Positions 8,475-17,499 of a DNA stretch of 64,000 bases are shown here, piece by piece. The DNA is from Shimia_B sp038528385 (GTDB lineage Bacteria > Pseudomonadota > Alphaproteobacteria > Rhodobacterales > Rhodobacteraceae). The stretch is from assembly GCA_038528385.1 (NCBI GenBank), contig JBCBET010000001.1:620001-684000 (forward strand), read 5' to 3'. The notes beneath the pieces were generated by a model. It was not told the origin of the DNA and did not search any database. It saw only the letters and a program-made list of their open reading frames with translations. Position 1 is the first letter of the stretch; each line of letters begins with the position of its first letter. Both the position numbers and the translations under genes were made by a program.

Positions 8475-9260
8475 TCAGGTGCGGATGACCTTGGCGAAGC
8501 CCGCAAAGAGGGGATCGTTGGCGCAGATGATCTCGCCATCCGCGAGAATGTCGCCCGCCGGGTCGAGCGGCTCCACGAAGCCGCCCGCCTCCCGCACGAT
8601 GATGATCCCAGCCGCGAGGTCCCAGGGCTTCAGCCGCCGCTCCCAGAACCCGTCGTAGCGCCCCGCCGCCACGTAGGCGAGGTCGAGCGACGCCGTGCCC
8701 CAGCGGCGCACGCCCGCCACCGCGGGCAGGAGCCGCGCGAGATCCTGCAGCGTCTCGGGCAGATCGGCGCGCCCACCGAAGGGCAGGCCCGTAGCGAACA
8801 CCGCCTCGATCATCGAGCGCCGCCCCGACACGCGCAGCCGCGTGTCGTTCATGAAGGCACCGATCCCCTTCTCGGCGAAAAACATCTCGTCCTTGGCGGG
8901 GTCGTAGACCACGCCCGCCACGATCTGCCCTTTATGTTCCAGCGCGATCGACACCGCCCAGTGCGGCAACCCGTGGAGGTAGTTCGTCGTCCCGTCCAGC
9001 GGGTCCACGATCCAGCGTCGCGTGGGGTCCTCGCCCGGCGTCTCGCCGCTTTCCTCCGCGAGCCAGCCATATGTTGGGCGGGCGCGCGTCAGTTCCTCGC
9101 GGATGATCTCCTCGGCGCGGATATCGGCGCGGGTCACGAAGTCGCCCGGCCCCTTGGAGGAGACCTGCAGCTGCTCGACCTCCGCGAAATCCTTCACGAG
9201 CGACCGCCCGGCCTTCCGCGCGGTGTTCATCATGACGGTGAGGTTGGCCGAGCCTTGCAT
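8475..9260 (-). CDS. suhB: Inositol monophosphatase family protein (SuhB-like)
   Basis: 261 residues. Magnesium-dependent phosphatase of inositol-1-phosphate and related sugar phosphates. The metal site is seen as EE near 69-70 and WIVDPLDGTTNY (83-94, with D86 and D89), with a later WDLAAG motif near residue 213. SuhB homologues also act in rRNA transcription antitermination in enterobacteria, which cannot be judged here. A GGAGA ribosome site just upstream supports the start at 9260. It is separated from the rhomboid gene by the dispersed repeat. Confidence 0.92.
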   Translation of the reverse strand: MQGSANLTVMMNTARKAGRSLVKDFAEVEQLQVSSKGPGDFVTRADIRAEEIIREELTRARPTYGWLAEESGETPGEDPTRRWIVDPLDGTTNYLHGLPHWAVSIALEHKGQIVAGVVYDPAKDEMFFAEKGIGAFMNDTRLRVSGRRSMIEAVFATGLPFGGRADLPETLQDLARLLPAVAGVRRWGTASLDLAYVAAGRYDGFWERRLKPWDLAAGIIIVREAGGFVEPLDPAGDILADGEIICANDPLFAGFAKVIRT

Positions 9261-9335
9261 ATGCGTCTCCGGAAGCTGCGAGCGCCGCCCCTTACCGGCT
9301 CCGGGCCGAAAGGCCAAGGGGCTCCGGCACGGGCC

Positions 9336-10241
9336 TCAAGCGCGTTGCAGCTTCACCGGCTCGGAGCGCGCGAGACGTAGGAGATGCGCCATGTAGGGCT
9401 TCGTCGCGTCCTCCTCGCGCACCGCGGCATAGAGGCGGCGCGTCACGCCAGAGGCCGTCAGAGGCCGCGTCACGTAATCGGAATTGTAGCGCACCTCCCG
9501 CACCACCCAGTCGGGCAGCACCGCCACGCCGCGATTGGACGCCACGAGGAGGAGGATCACCGCTGTCAGCTCCACCTGCCGGATGCCGCGGGGCTCGACC
9601 TTGGCGGGCATCAGGAGCTGGGAGAAGACATCGAGCCGCGACCGCTCCACCGGGTAGGTGATGAGCTGCTCCTCGCGGAAATCCTCCGCCTCCACATGGG
9701 GCTTCTCCGCCAGCGGATGGGCCGCGGAGGCCACGAACACCGCCTCGTAATCGAAGAGCGGCGCGAAGGTGATCCCGTCGAGGTCCTCGGGGTCCGACGA
9801 CACCACGAGGTCCACCTCCTCGCGCCCGAGCGCGGGCATCGCCTCGAAGGCGAGCCCGGGGCGGATATCCACGTCCACGTCGGGCCAGGCCTTGCGGAAC
9901 GCCTCGAGCACCGGAAAGAGCCACTCGAAACAGGCATGGCACTCGATCGCGATATGGAGCCGCCCGGTCTTGCCCGCCTGGAGCCCGCGAAACTCGTCCT
10001 CCACGGAGGCGATCTCCGGCAGCACCTTGTCGGCGAGCCTGAGCATCCGCATCCCCGCCGAGGAGAGCTTGAGCGGTTTCGTGCGCCGCACGAAGAGATC
10101 GACGCCCACCTGATCCTCCAAGCCCTTGATCTGATGGGACAAGGCCGACTGCGTGATGTGGAGGAGGTCGGCGGCCCGCGCGAGGCCGCCGGCCTCGTGG
10201 ATCATCTTCACCGCGCGCAGATGTTTCAGGTCGATATGCAA
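9336..10241 (-). CDS. metR: LysR-family regulator MetR (probable TTG start)
   Basis: 301 residues from a TTG at 10241. MetR activates methionine genes with homocysteine as co-effector. The winged helix-turn-helix spans about residues 4-62 (HLRAVKMIHEAGGLARAADLL, ITQSALSHQIKGLE) and the effector domain has the MetR-like IAIECHACFEWLFPVLE and TYPVERSRLDVF blocks. It is divergent from metF, the classical MetR arrangement. An ATG at 10292 in the same frame would leave only 35 bases to metF and put the likely operator inside the gene, so the TTG giving MHIDLKHL is preferred. The start is uncertain. Confidence 0.85.
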   Translation of the reverse strand: MHIDLKHLRAVKMIHEAGGLARAADLLHITQSALSHQIKGLEDQVGVDLFVRRTKPLKLSSAGMRMLRLADKVLPEIASVEDEFRGLQAGKTGRLHIAIECHACFEWLFPVLEAFRKAWPDVDVDIRPGLAFEAMPALGREEVDLVVSSDPEDLDGITFAPLFDYEAVFVASAAHPLAEKPHVEAEDFREEQLITYPVERSRLDVFSQLLMPAKVEPRGIRQVELTAVILLLVASNRGVAVLPDWVVREVRYNSDYVTRPLTASGVTRRLYAAVREEDATKPYMAHLLRLARSEPVKLQRA

Positions 10242-10327
10242 AATATTCTCATCAACTAAGTGAGCATCATGAGTTTGTATATTAAGGGCCAACGGTAGAT
10301 CAAGGAAAGGCCAAGAGGAGCTGAACC
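10242..10327. promoter_or_regulatory. Divergent metR-metF control region with LysR-type dyads
   Basis: This AT-richer 86-base gap holds CTCA-N9-TGAG at 10248-10264 and a second TGAG...CATGAG arrangement at 10261-10273, both of LysR-operator type. A -10-like TATATT at 10278-10283 faces metF, and AAGGAAAGG plus AAGAGGAG precede the metF ATG. MetR control is inferred from gene order and dyads; the match to the enteric MetR consensus is only partial. Confidence 0.5.
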
Positions 10328-11185
10328 ATGTCCCGTCCCGCCATTTCCTTTGAGTTCTTCCCGCCCAAGGACATCCCCGCCTCCTTCGGGCTCTGGGAGG
10401 CGGCGCAGGCGCTTTTGCCCTTCGGGCCCCGCCACGTGTCGGTCACCTACGGGGCCGGCGGCACGACGCGCGAGCTCACCCACGAGACGGTCACCGCGCT
10501 CTCGCGCCAGGGGGCGCAGGTGGCCGCGCATCTCACCTGCATCGACGCCTCCCGCGCGGAGACGCTCGCCATCGCCGAGGGCTACCGCGCGGCGGGCGTG
10601 AACGACATCGTGGCGCTCCGCGGCGACGCGCCCGGCGGCGGTGCCTTCGCGCCCCATGCCGACGGCTTCCGCTCCTCGGTGGAGCTCATCGGCGCGCTGG
10701 CGGCAGAGGGCTTCGACGTCCATGTGGGCACCTATCCCGAACCCCATCCCGACAGCCGCGGCGCCAAGGCCGACATCGAATGGCTGCGCGCGAAGTTCCA
10801 GGCGGGGGCGAAGACCGCCGTGACGCAGTTCTTCTTCGAGGCGGAGACCTTTCTCCGTTTCCGCGATGCCTGCGCCGATGCGGGTCTCGCCGCACCGATC
10901 ATTCCGGGCATCCTGCCCATCCACAACTGGGCCTCCGCGGCGCGCTTTGCCAAACGCTGCGGCACGGAGATCCCGCTCGAGCTGGCGCAGGCTTTTGAGG
11001 CCGCCGAACGCGACGGGCGCACCGACCTCCTCGCCCTAGCCCATGCCACCGAGCTCTGCTCGACGCTGGTGGACGAAGGCGTGGAGCAGCTCCATTTCTA
11101 CACGCTCAACCGCCCGAACCTGACCCGCGACGTCCTGCGCGCGCTGGGTGTGCCGCGCCAGGAGCCCTTGCGCGACGTGGCCTGA
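10328..11185 (+). CDS. metF: 5,10-methylenetetrahydrofolate reductase
   Basis: 285 residues. Reduces methylene-THF to methyl-THF for methionine synthesis, using FAD and NADH. The N-terminal SFEFFPPK carries the conserved glutamate E9. VTYGAGGTTRE (about 39-49), AHLTCIDASR and the DIVALRGDAPGGG block are the folate and FAD contacts of the TIM barrel. The C-terminal LHFYTLNRPNLTRDV is also typical. Length fits the bacterial single-domain enzyme. The gene is divergent from metR with a ribosome site AAGAGGAG before the start. Confidence 0.97.
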   Translation: MSRPAISFEFFPPKDIPASFGLWEAAQALLPFGPRHVSVTYGAGGTTRELTHETVTALSRQGAQVAAHLTCIDASRAETLAIAEGYRAAGVNDIVALRGDAPGGGAFAPHADGFRSSVELIGALAAEGFDVHVGTYPEPHPDSRGAKADIEWLRAKFQAGAKTAVTQFFFEAETFLRFRDACADAGLAAPIIPGILPIHNWASAARFAKRCGTEIPLELAQAFEAAERDGRTDLLALAHATELCSTLVDEGVEQLHFYTLNRPNLTRDVLRALGVPRQEPLRDVA

Positions 11186-11228
11186 GCGGCCTAGCGTCCG
11201 CCCGGTGATCCATCCCGGGAGGACGCCC

Positions 11229-11723
11229 ATGATCATCACCCAGTTCACCGCCCAGACGCCCGAGGACCTGCCCAGCCGCGAGACGCTGCTTTCGATGTCG
11301 GGCCTCGCCTTCATGGAGGCGATGCTGCGCGGCGAGATCAGCCGCCCGCCCATATCGGGCCTCATGAACTACCGCCTCCACGCCGTGGACCGCGGCGCGG
11401 TGGCGTTCCGCGGCACGGCGGACTTCTCCCATACGAACCCCATGGGCGGGGTCCATGGCGGCTGGTACGGCACGCTTCTCGACAGCTGCATGGCCTGCGC
11501 GGTGATGACGACGGTGCCCGAGGGCTCGGTCTACACGACGCTGGAATACAAGATAAACATCACCCGCGCGCTGCCCACGGGCCTCGAGATCGAGGCGCGC
11601 GGCGAAGTCAGCCATGCGGGCCGCTCCACGGGCGTGGCCACGGGCGAGATTCGGGGCGTGGCGGATGGCAGGCTCTACGCCTCTGGCTCCACCACCTGCC
11701 TCATCATGGACATGGGCGGCTAG
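11229..11723 (+). CDS. PaaI-type hotdog-fold thioesterase
   Basis: 164 residues. Hydrolyses acyl-CoA thioesters in the cytoplasm. The NPMGGVHGGWYGTLLDSC block (70-87), with HGG at 76-78, is the active-site helix of the PaaI/YbaW-like hotdog family, and the strand VYTTLEYKINITRALP follows. The ATG at 11229 sits after GGGAGGACG, a good ribosome site. It is 43 bases after metF and may be read through from it. The natural acyl-CoA is not known. Its stop codon directly abuts that of the next, convergent gene. Confidence 0.88.
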   Translation: MIITQFTAQTPEDLPSRETLLSMSGLAFMEAMLRGEISRPPISGLMNYRLHAVDRGAVAFRGTADFSHTNPMGGVHGGWYGTLLDSCMACAVMTTVPEGSVYTTLEYKINITRALPTGLEIEARGEVSHAGRSTGVATGEIRGVADGRLYASGSTTCLIMDMGG

Positions 11724-12779
11724 TCACGACGCCGGGTCCTCTCCGCCCGGAACCACGGGCAGGACGTCGATCGACACGCTCTCGTGGACGCGCTCGGACG
11801 GGTCGCGCCCCACCCGCCGCGGCCAGCGGTTCCAGAAGAATTTCTGCCACCCGCTCCACGCGCCGATGGAGGGGGCATGGGCATCCCGCGGGAAGCCGTC
11901 CCGCCAGCCCGGCGAGAAGCTGAGCCCGCTCTCCTGGAGCCGCTCCATGAGCCAGACGAAGGGGATGTTGGCGAGCGGCCGCGCCGCGTCAAATCCGCGA
12001 AGCTGCCCGCCCACATCGCCGTGGGTGCCGCGAAACCAGACCTGCTCCAGCCGCCCACGCCAGCCCGGCACCCGCCGCCAGAGCACCGGCGCGAAGGCGC
12101 GCCGCGTCTCGTTCAGCGCCAGCGCCTGGTAGCCCGCGCGCACATGGGGCCCGAGCGTGTGATCGTGGAAGTGGTGGAGCCGGTCGGTGATCATCCAGAG
12201 GAGCGGGAGACGCAGCCCCAGCGCCTTCACCGTGTCCCAGACAGCCACCGCCTCGATCTCCACCGCGGCGTGGCAGTGCCGCGCGGCGAAGGCCGCCGCC
12301 GCCTCCGCGCGCCTCGGTTCGCAATAGAGCCGGTAGACCTCGCGCAGGTGCCGCTCCGTGGCCGCCTCGTGCCGGAGGAGCCCCACGCGCCCTACGATGC
12401 CCGCCAGCGAACGCGCCGCGTAGGCCCCCCGCGAATAGCCGATGAGGTAGATCCGGTCCCCCTCCCGGTACTGGGAGGCGAGCCAGCCATAGGCGCGCTT
12501 GATCTGCCCGTTGATGCCGTCACCCGTGGCCACCGCCAGCGCGTCGCGCCAGTCGCCCCATTGCAGCCCGGCCTCGTAGTAAAGCGCCACATCCGCGCCG
12601 CCATGGCCGCGGATGAGCTTGGCCGCCAGGCCCGCATTCGTCTCGCAGCCGGGCTCGAGCGAGGACATCGTCCCGTCGAGGATCACCACGAGCTTCCGGT
12701 AGCTCCGTGCCCGCGGGACCACCGCCATCTGCCGAAACCCCTGCCCGAAGAGCCCGCGAAGGCGGTCACTGAACCTCAT
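11724..12779 (-). CDS. DUF2235 (T6SS phospholipase-like) alpha/beta hydrolase
   Basis: 351 residues. The nucleophile elbow GYSRGAYAAR (114-123, S116) and an early VVILDGT strand (32-37) place it in DUF2235, a family that includes type VI secretion lipase effectors (Tle1) and housekeeping proteins of unknown role. The HGDVGG motif near residue 275 is the expected catalytic histidine/aspartate region. No VgrG, Hcp or immunity gene is nearby, so a secretion role is not supported here. The ATG at 12779 avoids an N-terminal extension with no homology. Confidence 0.85.
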   Translation of the reverse strand: MRFSDRLRGLFGQGFRQMAVVPRARSYRKLVVILDGTMSSLEPGCETNAGLAAKLIRGHGGADVALYYEAGLQWGDWRDALAVATGDGINGQIKRAYGWLASQYREGDRIYLIGYSRGAYAARSLAGIVGRVGLLRHEAATERHLREVYRLYCEPRRAEAAAAFAARHCHAAVEIEAVAVWDTVKALGLRLPLLWMITDRLHHFHDHTLGPHVRAGYQALALNETRRAFAPVLWRRVPGWRGRLEQVWFRGTHGDVGGQLRGFDAARPLANIPFVWLMERLQESGLSFSPGWRDGFPRDAHAPSIGAWSGWQKFFWNRWPRRVGRDPSERVHESVSIDVLPVVPGGEDPAS

Positions 12780-12940
12780 GGCACTCGAAATCCCCTCAAC
12801 ATGGCCCCACCATACCCCCGAATTCCGGTTCAACCACACACCTTGCGGTGACGCGCCCGTGCGCCGCATTTGACGCCTTTAAGCCCTCTCTCCACTTCGC
12901 TAGACAATCCGGGCACCACCGAGAGCCGGGACCAGCCGCC

Positions 12941-15900
12941 ATGGACAAGACCTTCAACGCCGCCGAGGCCGAAGCGCGGCTCTACGCCGCCTGGGAAGAG
13001 GCGGGATGCTTCACCGCCGGCAAGCATGTGGGCAATGGCGAAACGGCGTCCTACTGCGTCATGATCCCGCCGCCCAACGTCACGGGCGTGCTCCATATGG
13101 GTCATGCCTTCAACAACACGCTCCAGGACATCCTCACGCGCTGGCACCGCATGCGCGGCTTCCACACGCTCTGGCAGCCCGGCACGGACCACGCGGGCAT
13201 CGCCACGCAGATGGTCGTGGAGCGCGAGCTCATGCAGAGCCAGCAGCCCGGCCGCAAGGAGCTCGGCCGCGAGAAGTTTCTCGAGAAGGTCTGGGAGTGG
13301 AAGACGCAGTCCGGCGGCACGATCCGCGATCAGTTGAAGCGTCTCGGGGCGAGCTGCGATTGGTCGCGCGAGGCCTTCACCATGTCCGGCGCGCCGGGCG
13401 CCCCCGCGGGCAATGAGGGCAATTTCCACGACGCGGTCATCAAGGTCTTCGTGGAGATGTACAATCAGGGCCTCATCTACCGCGGCAAGCGGCTCGTGAA
13501 CTGGGACCCGCATTTCGAGACCGCGATCTCCGATCTCGAGGTGGAGAATGTGGAGACGCCCGGCCACATGTGGCACTTCAAGTACCCGCTCGCGGGCGGC
13601 GCGACCTATCGGTACGTGGAGAAAGATGAAGACGGAAACGTCACCCTCGACGAGGAGCGGGACTACATCTCCATCGCCACCACGCGGCCCGAAACGATGC
13701 TGGGCGATGGGGCGGTGGCGGTTCATCCGTCTGATGAGCGCTATGCGCCAATCGTCGGAAAACTCTGCGAAATTCCCGTGGGTCCGAGGGAGCACCGCCG
13801 CCTGATCCCCATCATCACCGACCCCTATCCCGATCCCGATTTCGGCTCCGGCGCGGTGAAGATCACGGGCGCGCACGACTTCAACGACTACGCCGTGGCC
13901 AAGCGTGGCGGCATCCCGATGTACCGCCTCATGGCCTTCGACGGGACGATGCGCGCGGACGGCGCGCCTTACGCCGAGGAGGCTGCGAAAGCGCAGGCCC
14001 ACGCGACAGGCGCCGCGTTCACGGAGGCGGAAGTCGACACCATCAACCTCGTCCCCGACGACCTCCGCGGGCTGGACCGGTTCGAGGCGAGGAAGAAGGT
14101 CGTCGAGCAGATCACGTCTGAGGGCCTCGCCGTCATGGTCTCCCAGACCCGCGAGGAGGACGGTGAGGAAACGACCGAGACCGTTCCCCTCGTCGAGGCC
14201 AAGCCCATCATGCAGCCCTTCGGCGACCGCTCGAAGGTCGTCATCGAGCCCATGCTCACCGACCAGTGGTTCGTCGACACCGCCAAGATCGTCGGCCCCG
14301 CCCTCGACGCGGTGAAGAATGGCGATGTCAAGATCCTCCCCGAGAGCGGCGAGAAGGTCTATTACCACTGGCTCGAAAACATCGAACCCTGGTGCATCTC
14401 CCGGCAACTCTGGTGGGGCCATCAGATCCCGGTTTGGTATGGATTCGATCTCATCGGCGCCGAGTTCACCGATGACGAAGGCGACGGACAACTCGACCAG
14501 GTCGAGATCACGCGCCTGCTCTTCCAGCAGGCCCTGGCTGATGGAGGTCTGCGCCACCATTGCGCACCCGATTTCGGGAGCGTCGCAAGCCAGTTCGGCG
14601 ATGTCCTCGCCGATCTTCCCACCCCGCTCGACCACGCCCGCGTCATAGAGGTTGCCGACAAGGACGCCGCGGAACACGCGCTTGCCGAAAGCCTCGCCGC
14701 CTACACGGTGAGCCAGAACCCAACCGATCTCACCTTTCCGGTGTGGCGCGACGCGGACGTCCTCGACACTTGGTTCTCGTCGGGGCTCTGGCCCATCGGC
14801 ACCCTCGGCTGGCCGGAAGATACGGACGAACTCAAACGCTACTTCCCCACCTGCGACCTCATCACCGGGCAGGACATCCTCTTCTTCTGGGTGGCGCGGA
14901 TGATGATGATGCAGCTCGCCGTCGTGGACGAGGTGCCGTTCAAAAACGTCTACCTCCACGGCCTCGTGCGCGACGCCAAGGGCAAGAAGATGTCGAAATC
15001 CACCGGCAATGTCGTAGACCCGCTCGACATCGTAGAAGACTACGGCGCGGACGCGCTGCGCTTTTCGTCTGCCGCCATGGCCGCCCTCGGCGGGGTGCTC
15101 AAGCTCGACATGAAGCGCATCGAGGGCTACCGCAACTTCGGCACCAAGCTCTGGAACGCCGCACGATTTGCGGAGATGAACGACGCCCTCCACCTCGCGC
15201 CCGAGGCGCGCGCGCGTATGCACGGGATGTGTACGGGCGGTGTACGGGATGTGACACCGCAAAACACGGTCAATCTCTGGATCATCGGGGAGGTCGCTCG
15301 GGTGCGGGAAACGGTGGACGAGGCGCTCGGTGCCTACCGGTTCAACGATGCCGCCTCCGCGCTCTACGCCTTTGTCTGGGGCAAGGTCTGCGACTGGTAT
15401 GTCGAATTCGCCAAGCCCTTGCTTTCAAACGAGGAAACCGCGCAGGAGACCCGCGAGGTCATGGCCTGGGTGCTGGAGCAATGCTGCCTCCTCCTGCATC
15501 CGATCATGCCCTTCATCACCGAGGAGCTCTGGGGCCAAAGCCCCCGCGAGCGGATGCTCGCCGTGACCGAATGGCCGAGCTATAGCACTGATATCGTTGA
15601 CGAAAACGCGGATCGGGAGATCAACTGGGTCATCACCCTCATCGAGAATATCCGCTCCGCCCGGACGCAAATGAACGTGCCGGCCTCGGCCCGCATCCCC
15701 CTCGTGGCCGTCGACATGGACGCCGCCGGTCGCGCGGCCCTCGCGGCCCACTGGGCGCTGATCGAGCGCCTCGCCCGCGTGGAAGGCCCTGAAAACGCTG
15801 GCGAAATGCCCAAGGGCGCGCTGGTGGTCTCCGCCCCCGGCTGCACGCTGGGCCTGCCGGTGGCGGACCTCATCGACGTGGACGCCGAACGCGCGCGGCT

Positions 15901-16084
15901 GACCAAGAGCGTGGGTAAACTCGACAAGGAAATCAAAGGCTTGGAAGGCCGCGTGAACAATCCGAAATTCGTGGCCTCCGCCCCCGAGGAGGTCGTGGAG
16001 GAGGCCCGCGCCAACCTCGCCGCCCGGCAGGAGGAGCGCGACACGCTCTCGGCGGCAGTGGCGCGCCTGTCGGAGATGGCCTAG
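12941..16084 (+). CDS. valS: Valyl-tRNA synthetase with an inserted segment
   Basis: 1047 residues. Charges tRNA-Val. The HIGH motif is HMGH at 52-55, and KMSKS is at about 683-687. The editing domain lies between, with TTRPETMLGDGAVAVHP. About 100 residues separate the QLWWGHQIPVWYG block (near 498) from DVLDTWFSSGLWP (near 602), against some 40 in E. coli, so an acidic segment is inserted (FTDDEGDGQLDQVE onward). The C-terminal coiled-coil tRNA-binding arm (about 985-1045) is complete. The ATG at 12941 fits the usual N-terminus. Confidence 0.97.
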   Translation: MDKTFNAAEAEARLYAAWEEAGCFTAGKHVGNGETASYCVMIPPPNVTGVLHMGHAFNNTLQDILTRWHRMRGFHTLWQPGTDHAGIATQMVVERELMQSQQPGRKELGREKFLEKVWEWKTQSGGTIRDQLKRLGASCDWSREAFTMSGAPGAPAGNEGNFHDAVIKVFVEMYNQGLIYRGKRLVNWDPHFETAISDLEVENVETPGHMWHFKYPLAGGATYRYVEKDEDGNVTLDEERDYISIATTRPETMLGDGAVAVHPSDERYAPIVGKLCEIPVGPREHRRLIPIITDPYPDPDFGSGAVKITGAHDFNDYAVAKRGGIPMYRLMAFDGTMRADGAPYAEEAAKAQAHATGAAFTEAEVDTINLVPDDLRGLDRFEARKKVVEQITSEGLAVMVSQTREEDGEETTETVPLVEAKPIMQPFGDRSKVVIEPMLTDQWFVDTAKIVGPALDAVKNGDVKILPESGEKVYYHWLENIEPWCISRQLWWGHQIPVWYGFDLIGAEFTDDEGDGQLDQVEITRLLFQQALADGGLRHHCAPDFGSVASQFGDVLADLPTPLDHARVIEVADKDAAEHALAESLAAYTVSQNPTDLTFPVWRDADVLDTWFSSGLWPIGTLGWPEDTDELKRYFPTCDLITGQDILFFWVARMMMMQLAVVDEVPFKNVYLHGLVRDAKGKKMSKSTGNVVDPLDIVEDYGADALRFSSAAMAALGGVLKLDMKRIEGYRNFGTKLWNAARFAEMNDALHLAPEARARMHGMCTGGVRDVTPQNTVNLWIIGEVARVRETVDEALGAYRFNDAASALYAFVWGKVCDWYVEFAKPLLSNEETAQETREVMAWVLEQCCLLLHPIMPFITEELWGQSPRERMLAVTEWPSYSTDIVDENADREINWVITLIENIRSARTQMNVPASARIPLVAVDMDAAGRAALAAHWALIERLARVEGPENAGEMPKGALVVSAPGCTLGLPVADLIDVDAERARLTKSVGKLDKEIKGLEGRVNNPKFVASAPEEVVEEARANLAARQEERDTLSAAVARLSEMA

Positions 16085-16104
16085 CCGCCCCGCGCCCATG
16101 AGCC

Positions 16105-17211
16105 ATGACCGATAAACGCCTGACAGAGCTCGCGAAATTCCTTCCGGCAACGGTGCCATTCGTTGGCCCCGAGGCCCAAGAGCGCGCCCGCGGCGCGGCG
16201 TTCGAGGCGCGACTGGGCGCCAATGAGAGCGTCTTCGGCCCCTCGCCGCGCGCCATCGAGGCCCTGGCGGAGGCCGCGTCGGAAGCCTGGAAATACGGCG
16301 ATCCGGAGGTCCACGACCTCCGCCAAGCCCTTGCCGCGCATCACGAAATCGGGCCCGAGCACATCGTCGTCGGCGAGGGGATCGACGGGCTCCTCGGCCT
16401 CCTAGCACGCCTCCTCGTGGCGCAGGGCGACCGCGTCGTGACCTCCCACGGCGCCTACCCGACCTTCGACTTCCACGTCACGGGGTTCGGCGGTGCGCTC
16501 ACCCGCGTGCCCTACCGGGACGACGCCGAGGATCCGGCTGCGCTCCTGTCGAAAGCCACTGAAATCAAAGCGAAATTGATCTACTGGGCGAACCCGGACA
16601 ACCCCATGGGCACTTGGCACCCGGCGGGCGTCGTCTCCCGCGCGATCAGCCACGTGCCCCCCGGCGCGCTCCTCGTCCTCGACGAGGCCTATATCGACAC
16701 GGCCCCCGCAGGCACCGCGCCGCCGATTGATCCGCGGGACGCGCGCGTGATCCGGATGCGCACGTTTTCAAAGGCTTATGGGCTCGCGGGGGCGCGTGTC
16801 GGCTACGCCATCGGGCCCGCGCCGCTCATCGCCGCCTTCGACCGGGTGCGCAATCATTTCGGCCTGAGCCGCCTGAGCCAGGCGGCCGCCCTCGCCGCGC
16901 TCGGCGACCAGGCGCATCTTCGCCAGACCCTGCGCGCCATCGCCGCCGCCCGGGCCGAGCTCTACCGCATCGCGCGCGAAAACGGCCTCACCGCGCTGCC
17001 CTCGGCCACGAATTTCGTGACCATCGATTGCGGCGGGGACGGCGCCTTTGCCGCCAGCGTTATGGAGAGGCTCCTCGCGCGGGGCATCTTCATCCGCAAG
17101 CCCATGGTGCCCCCGCTCGACCGCTGCATCCGCGTCAGCTGCGGCCTGCCCGCCGACATGGCCGCCCTAGCGCGGGCTCTGCCGGCGGCGCTCAGGGAGG
17201 CAAGTGCCTGA
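16105..17211 (+). CDS. HisC-like pyridoxal-phosphate aminotransferase
   Basis: 368 residues. Fold type I class II aminotransferase with the histidinol-phosphate aminotransferase pattern: GANESVFGPSP, NPDNPMG (substrate-side asparagine), VLDEAYID, and the PLP lysine K223 in TFSKAYGLAGARVGY. Arg in RVSCG near the C-terminus binds the carboxylate. The substrate could be histidinol phosphate, an aromatic amino acid or another, since no his genes are close. It follows valS by 20 bases. Confidence 0.88.
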   Translation: MTDKRLTELAKFLPATVPFVGPEAQERARGAAFEARLGANESVFGPSPRAIEALAEAASEAWKYGDPEVHDLRQALAAHHEIGPEHIVVGEGIDGLLGLLARLLVAQGDRVVTSHGAYPTFDFHVTGFGGALTRVPYRDDAEDPAALLSKATEIKAKLIYWANPDNPMGTWHPAGVVSRAISHVPPGALLVLDEAYIDTAPAGTAPPIDPRDARVIRMRTFSKAYGLAGARVGYAIGPAPLIAAFDRVRNHFGLSRLSQAAALAALGDQAHLRQTLRAIAAARAELYRIARENGLTALPSATNFVTIDCGGDGAFAASVMERLLARGIFIRKPMVPPLDRCIRVSCGLPADMAALARALPAALREASA

Positions 17212-17286
17212 TTTCGCGGCGGTTTTTCGCAGGCCCGCCGCGCAGCCGGGCCGGTAACGGAACTTTCGCTTTTCCTCGGCCATTCT

Positions 17287-17313
17287 CCTGCTACCGTTCC
17301 GGTAGGAGGGCCC
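17287..17313 (+). promoter_or_regulatory. Hairpin covering the ribosome site of the 61-residue gene
   Basis: CTACCG (17291-17296), loop TTC, CGGTAG (17300-17305), with a further CCT/AGG pairing outside a G-G mismatch. The strong GTAGGAGG ribosome site (17302-17309) is mostly inside the stem. The ATG follows at 17314. Such an arrangement can limit translation. Regulation is inferred from the fold only. Confidence 0.4.
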
Positions 17314-17499
17314 ATGAGCGACGAGAATTTCACGCCGAAGGAAGCGCCGAACTACACCAACGCGTTCCTGGCCATCATGCTCCCGATCGCGTTCTTCGCG
17401 CTCTGGATTATCGCGGGCCTTTTCGGCTTTGCCTGGGTGATCCTATCCGCGATGGGTGCCGAGGTCGCCTACCGCCACTTCATCAGCCCGCGCTCCTGA
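17314..17499 (+). CDS. Small single-pass membrane protein, unknown function
   Basis: 61 residues. A hydrophilic N-terminus (MSDENFTPKEAPNYTN) is followed by one or two close hydrophobic stretches (AFLAIMLPIAFFALWIIAGLF, then GFAWVILSAMG) and a short polar tail. A strong AGGAGG ribosome site precedes the ATG. Its last 57 bases overlap the end of the convergent aminotransferase gene. I do not recognise a family. The clear start signal and hydrophobic composition make it likely to be real. Confidence 0.7.
   Translation: MSDENFTPKEAPNYTNAFLAIMLPIAFFALWIIAGLFGFAWVILSAMGAEVAYRHFISPRS

Noticed and set aside
12830..15262. An 810-codon minus frame opposite valS
   Set aside because: Antisense to a certain gene, rich in Arg, Gly and Glu-Val runs, without recognisable domains; typical of GC-rich mirror frames.
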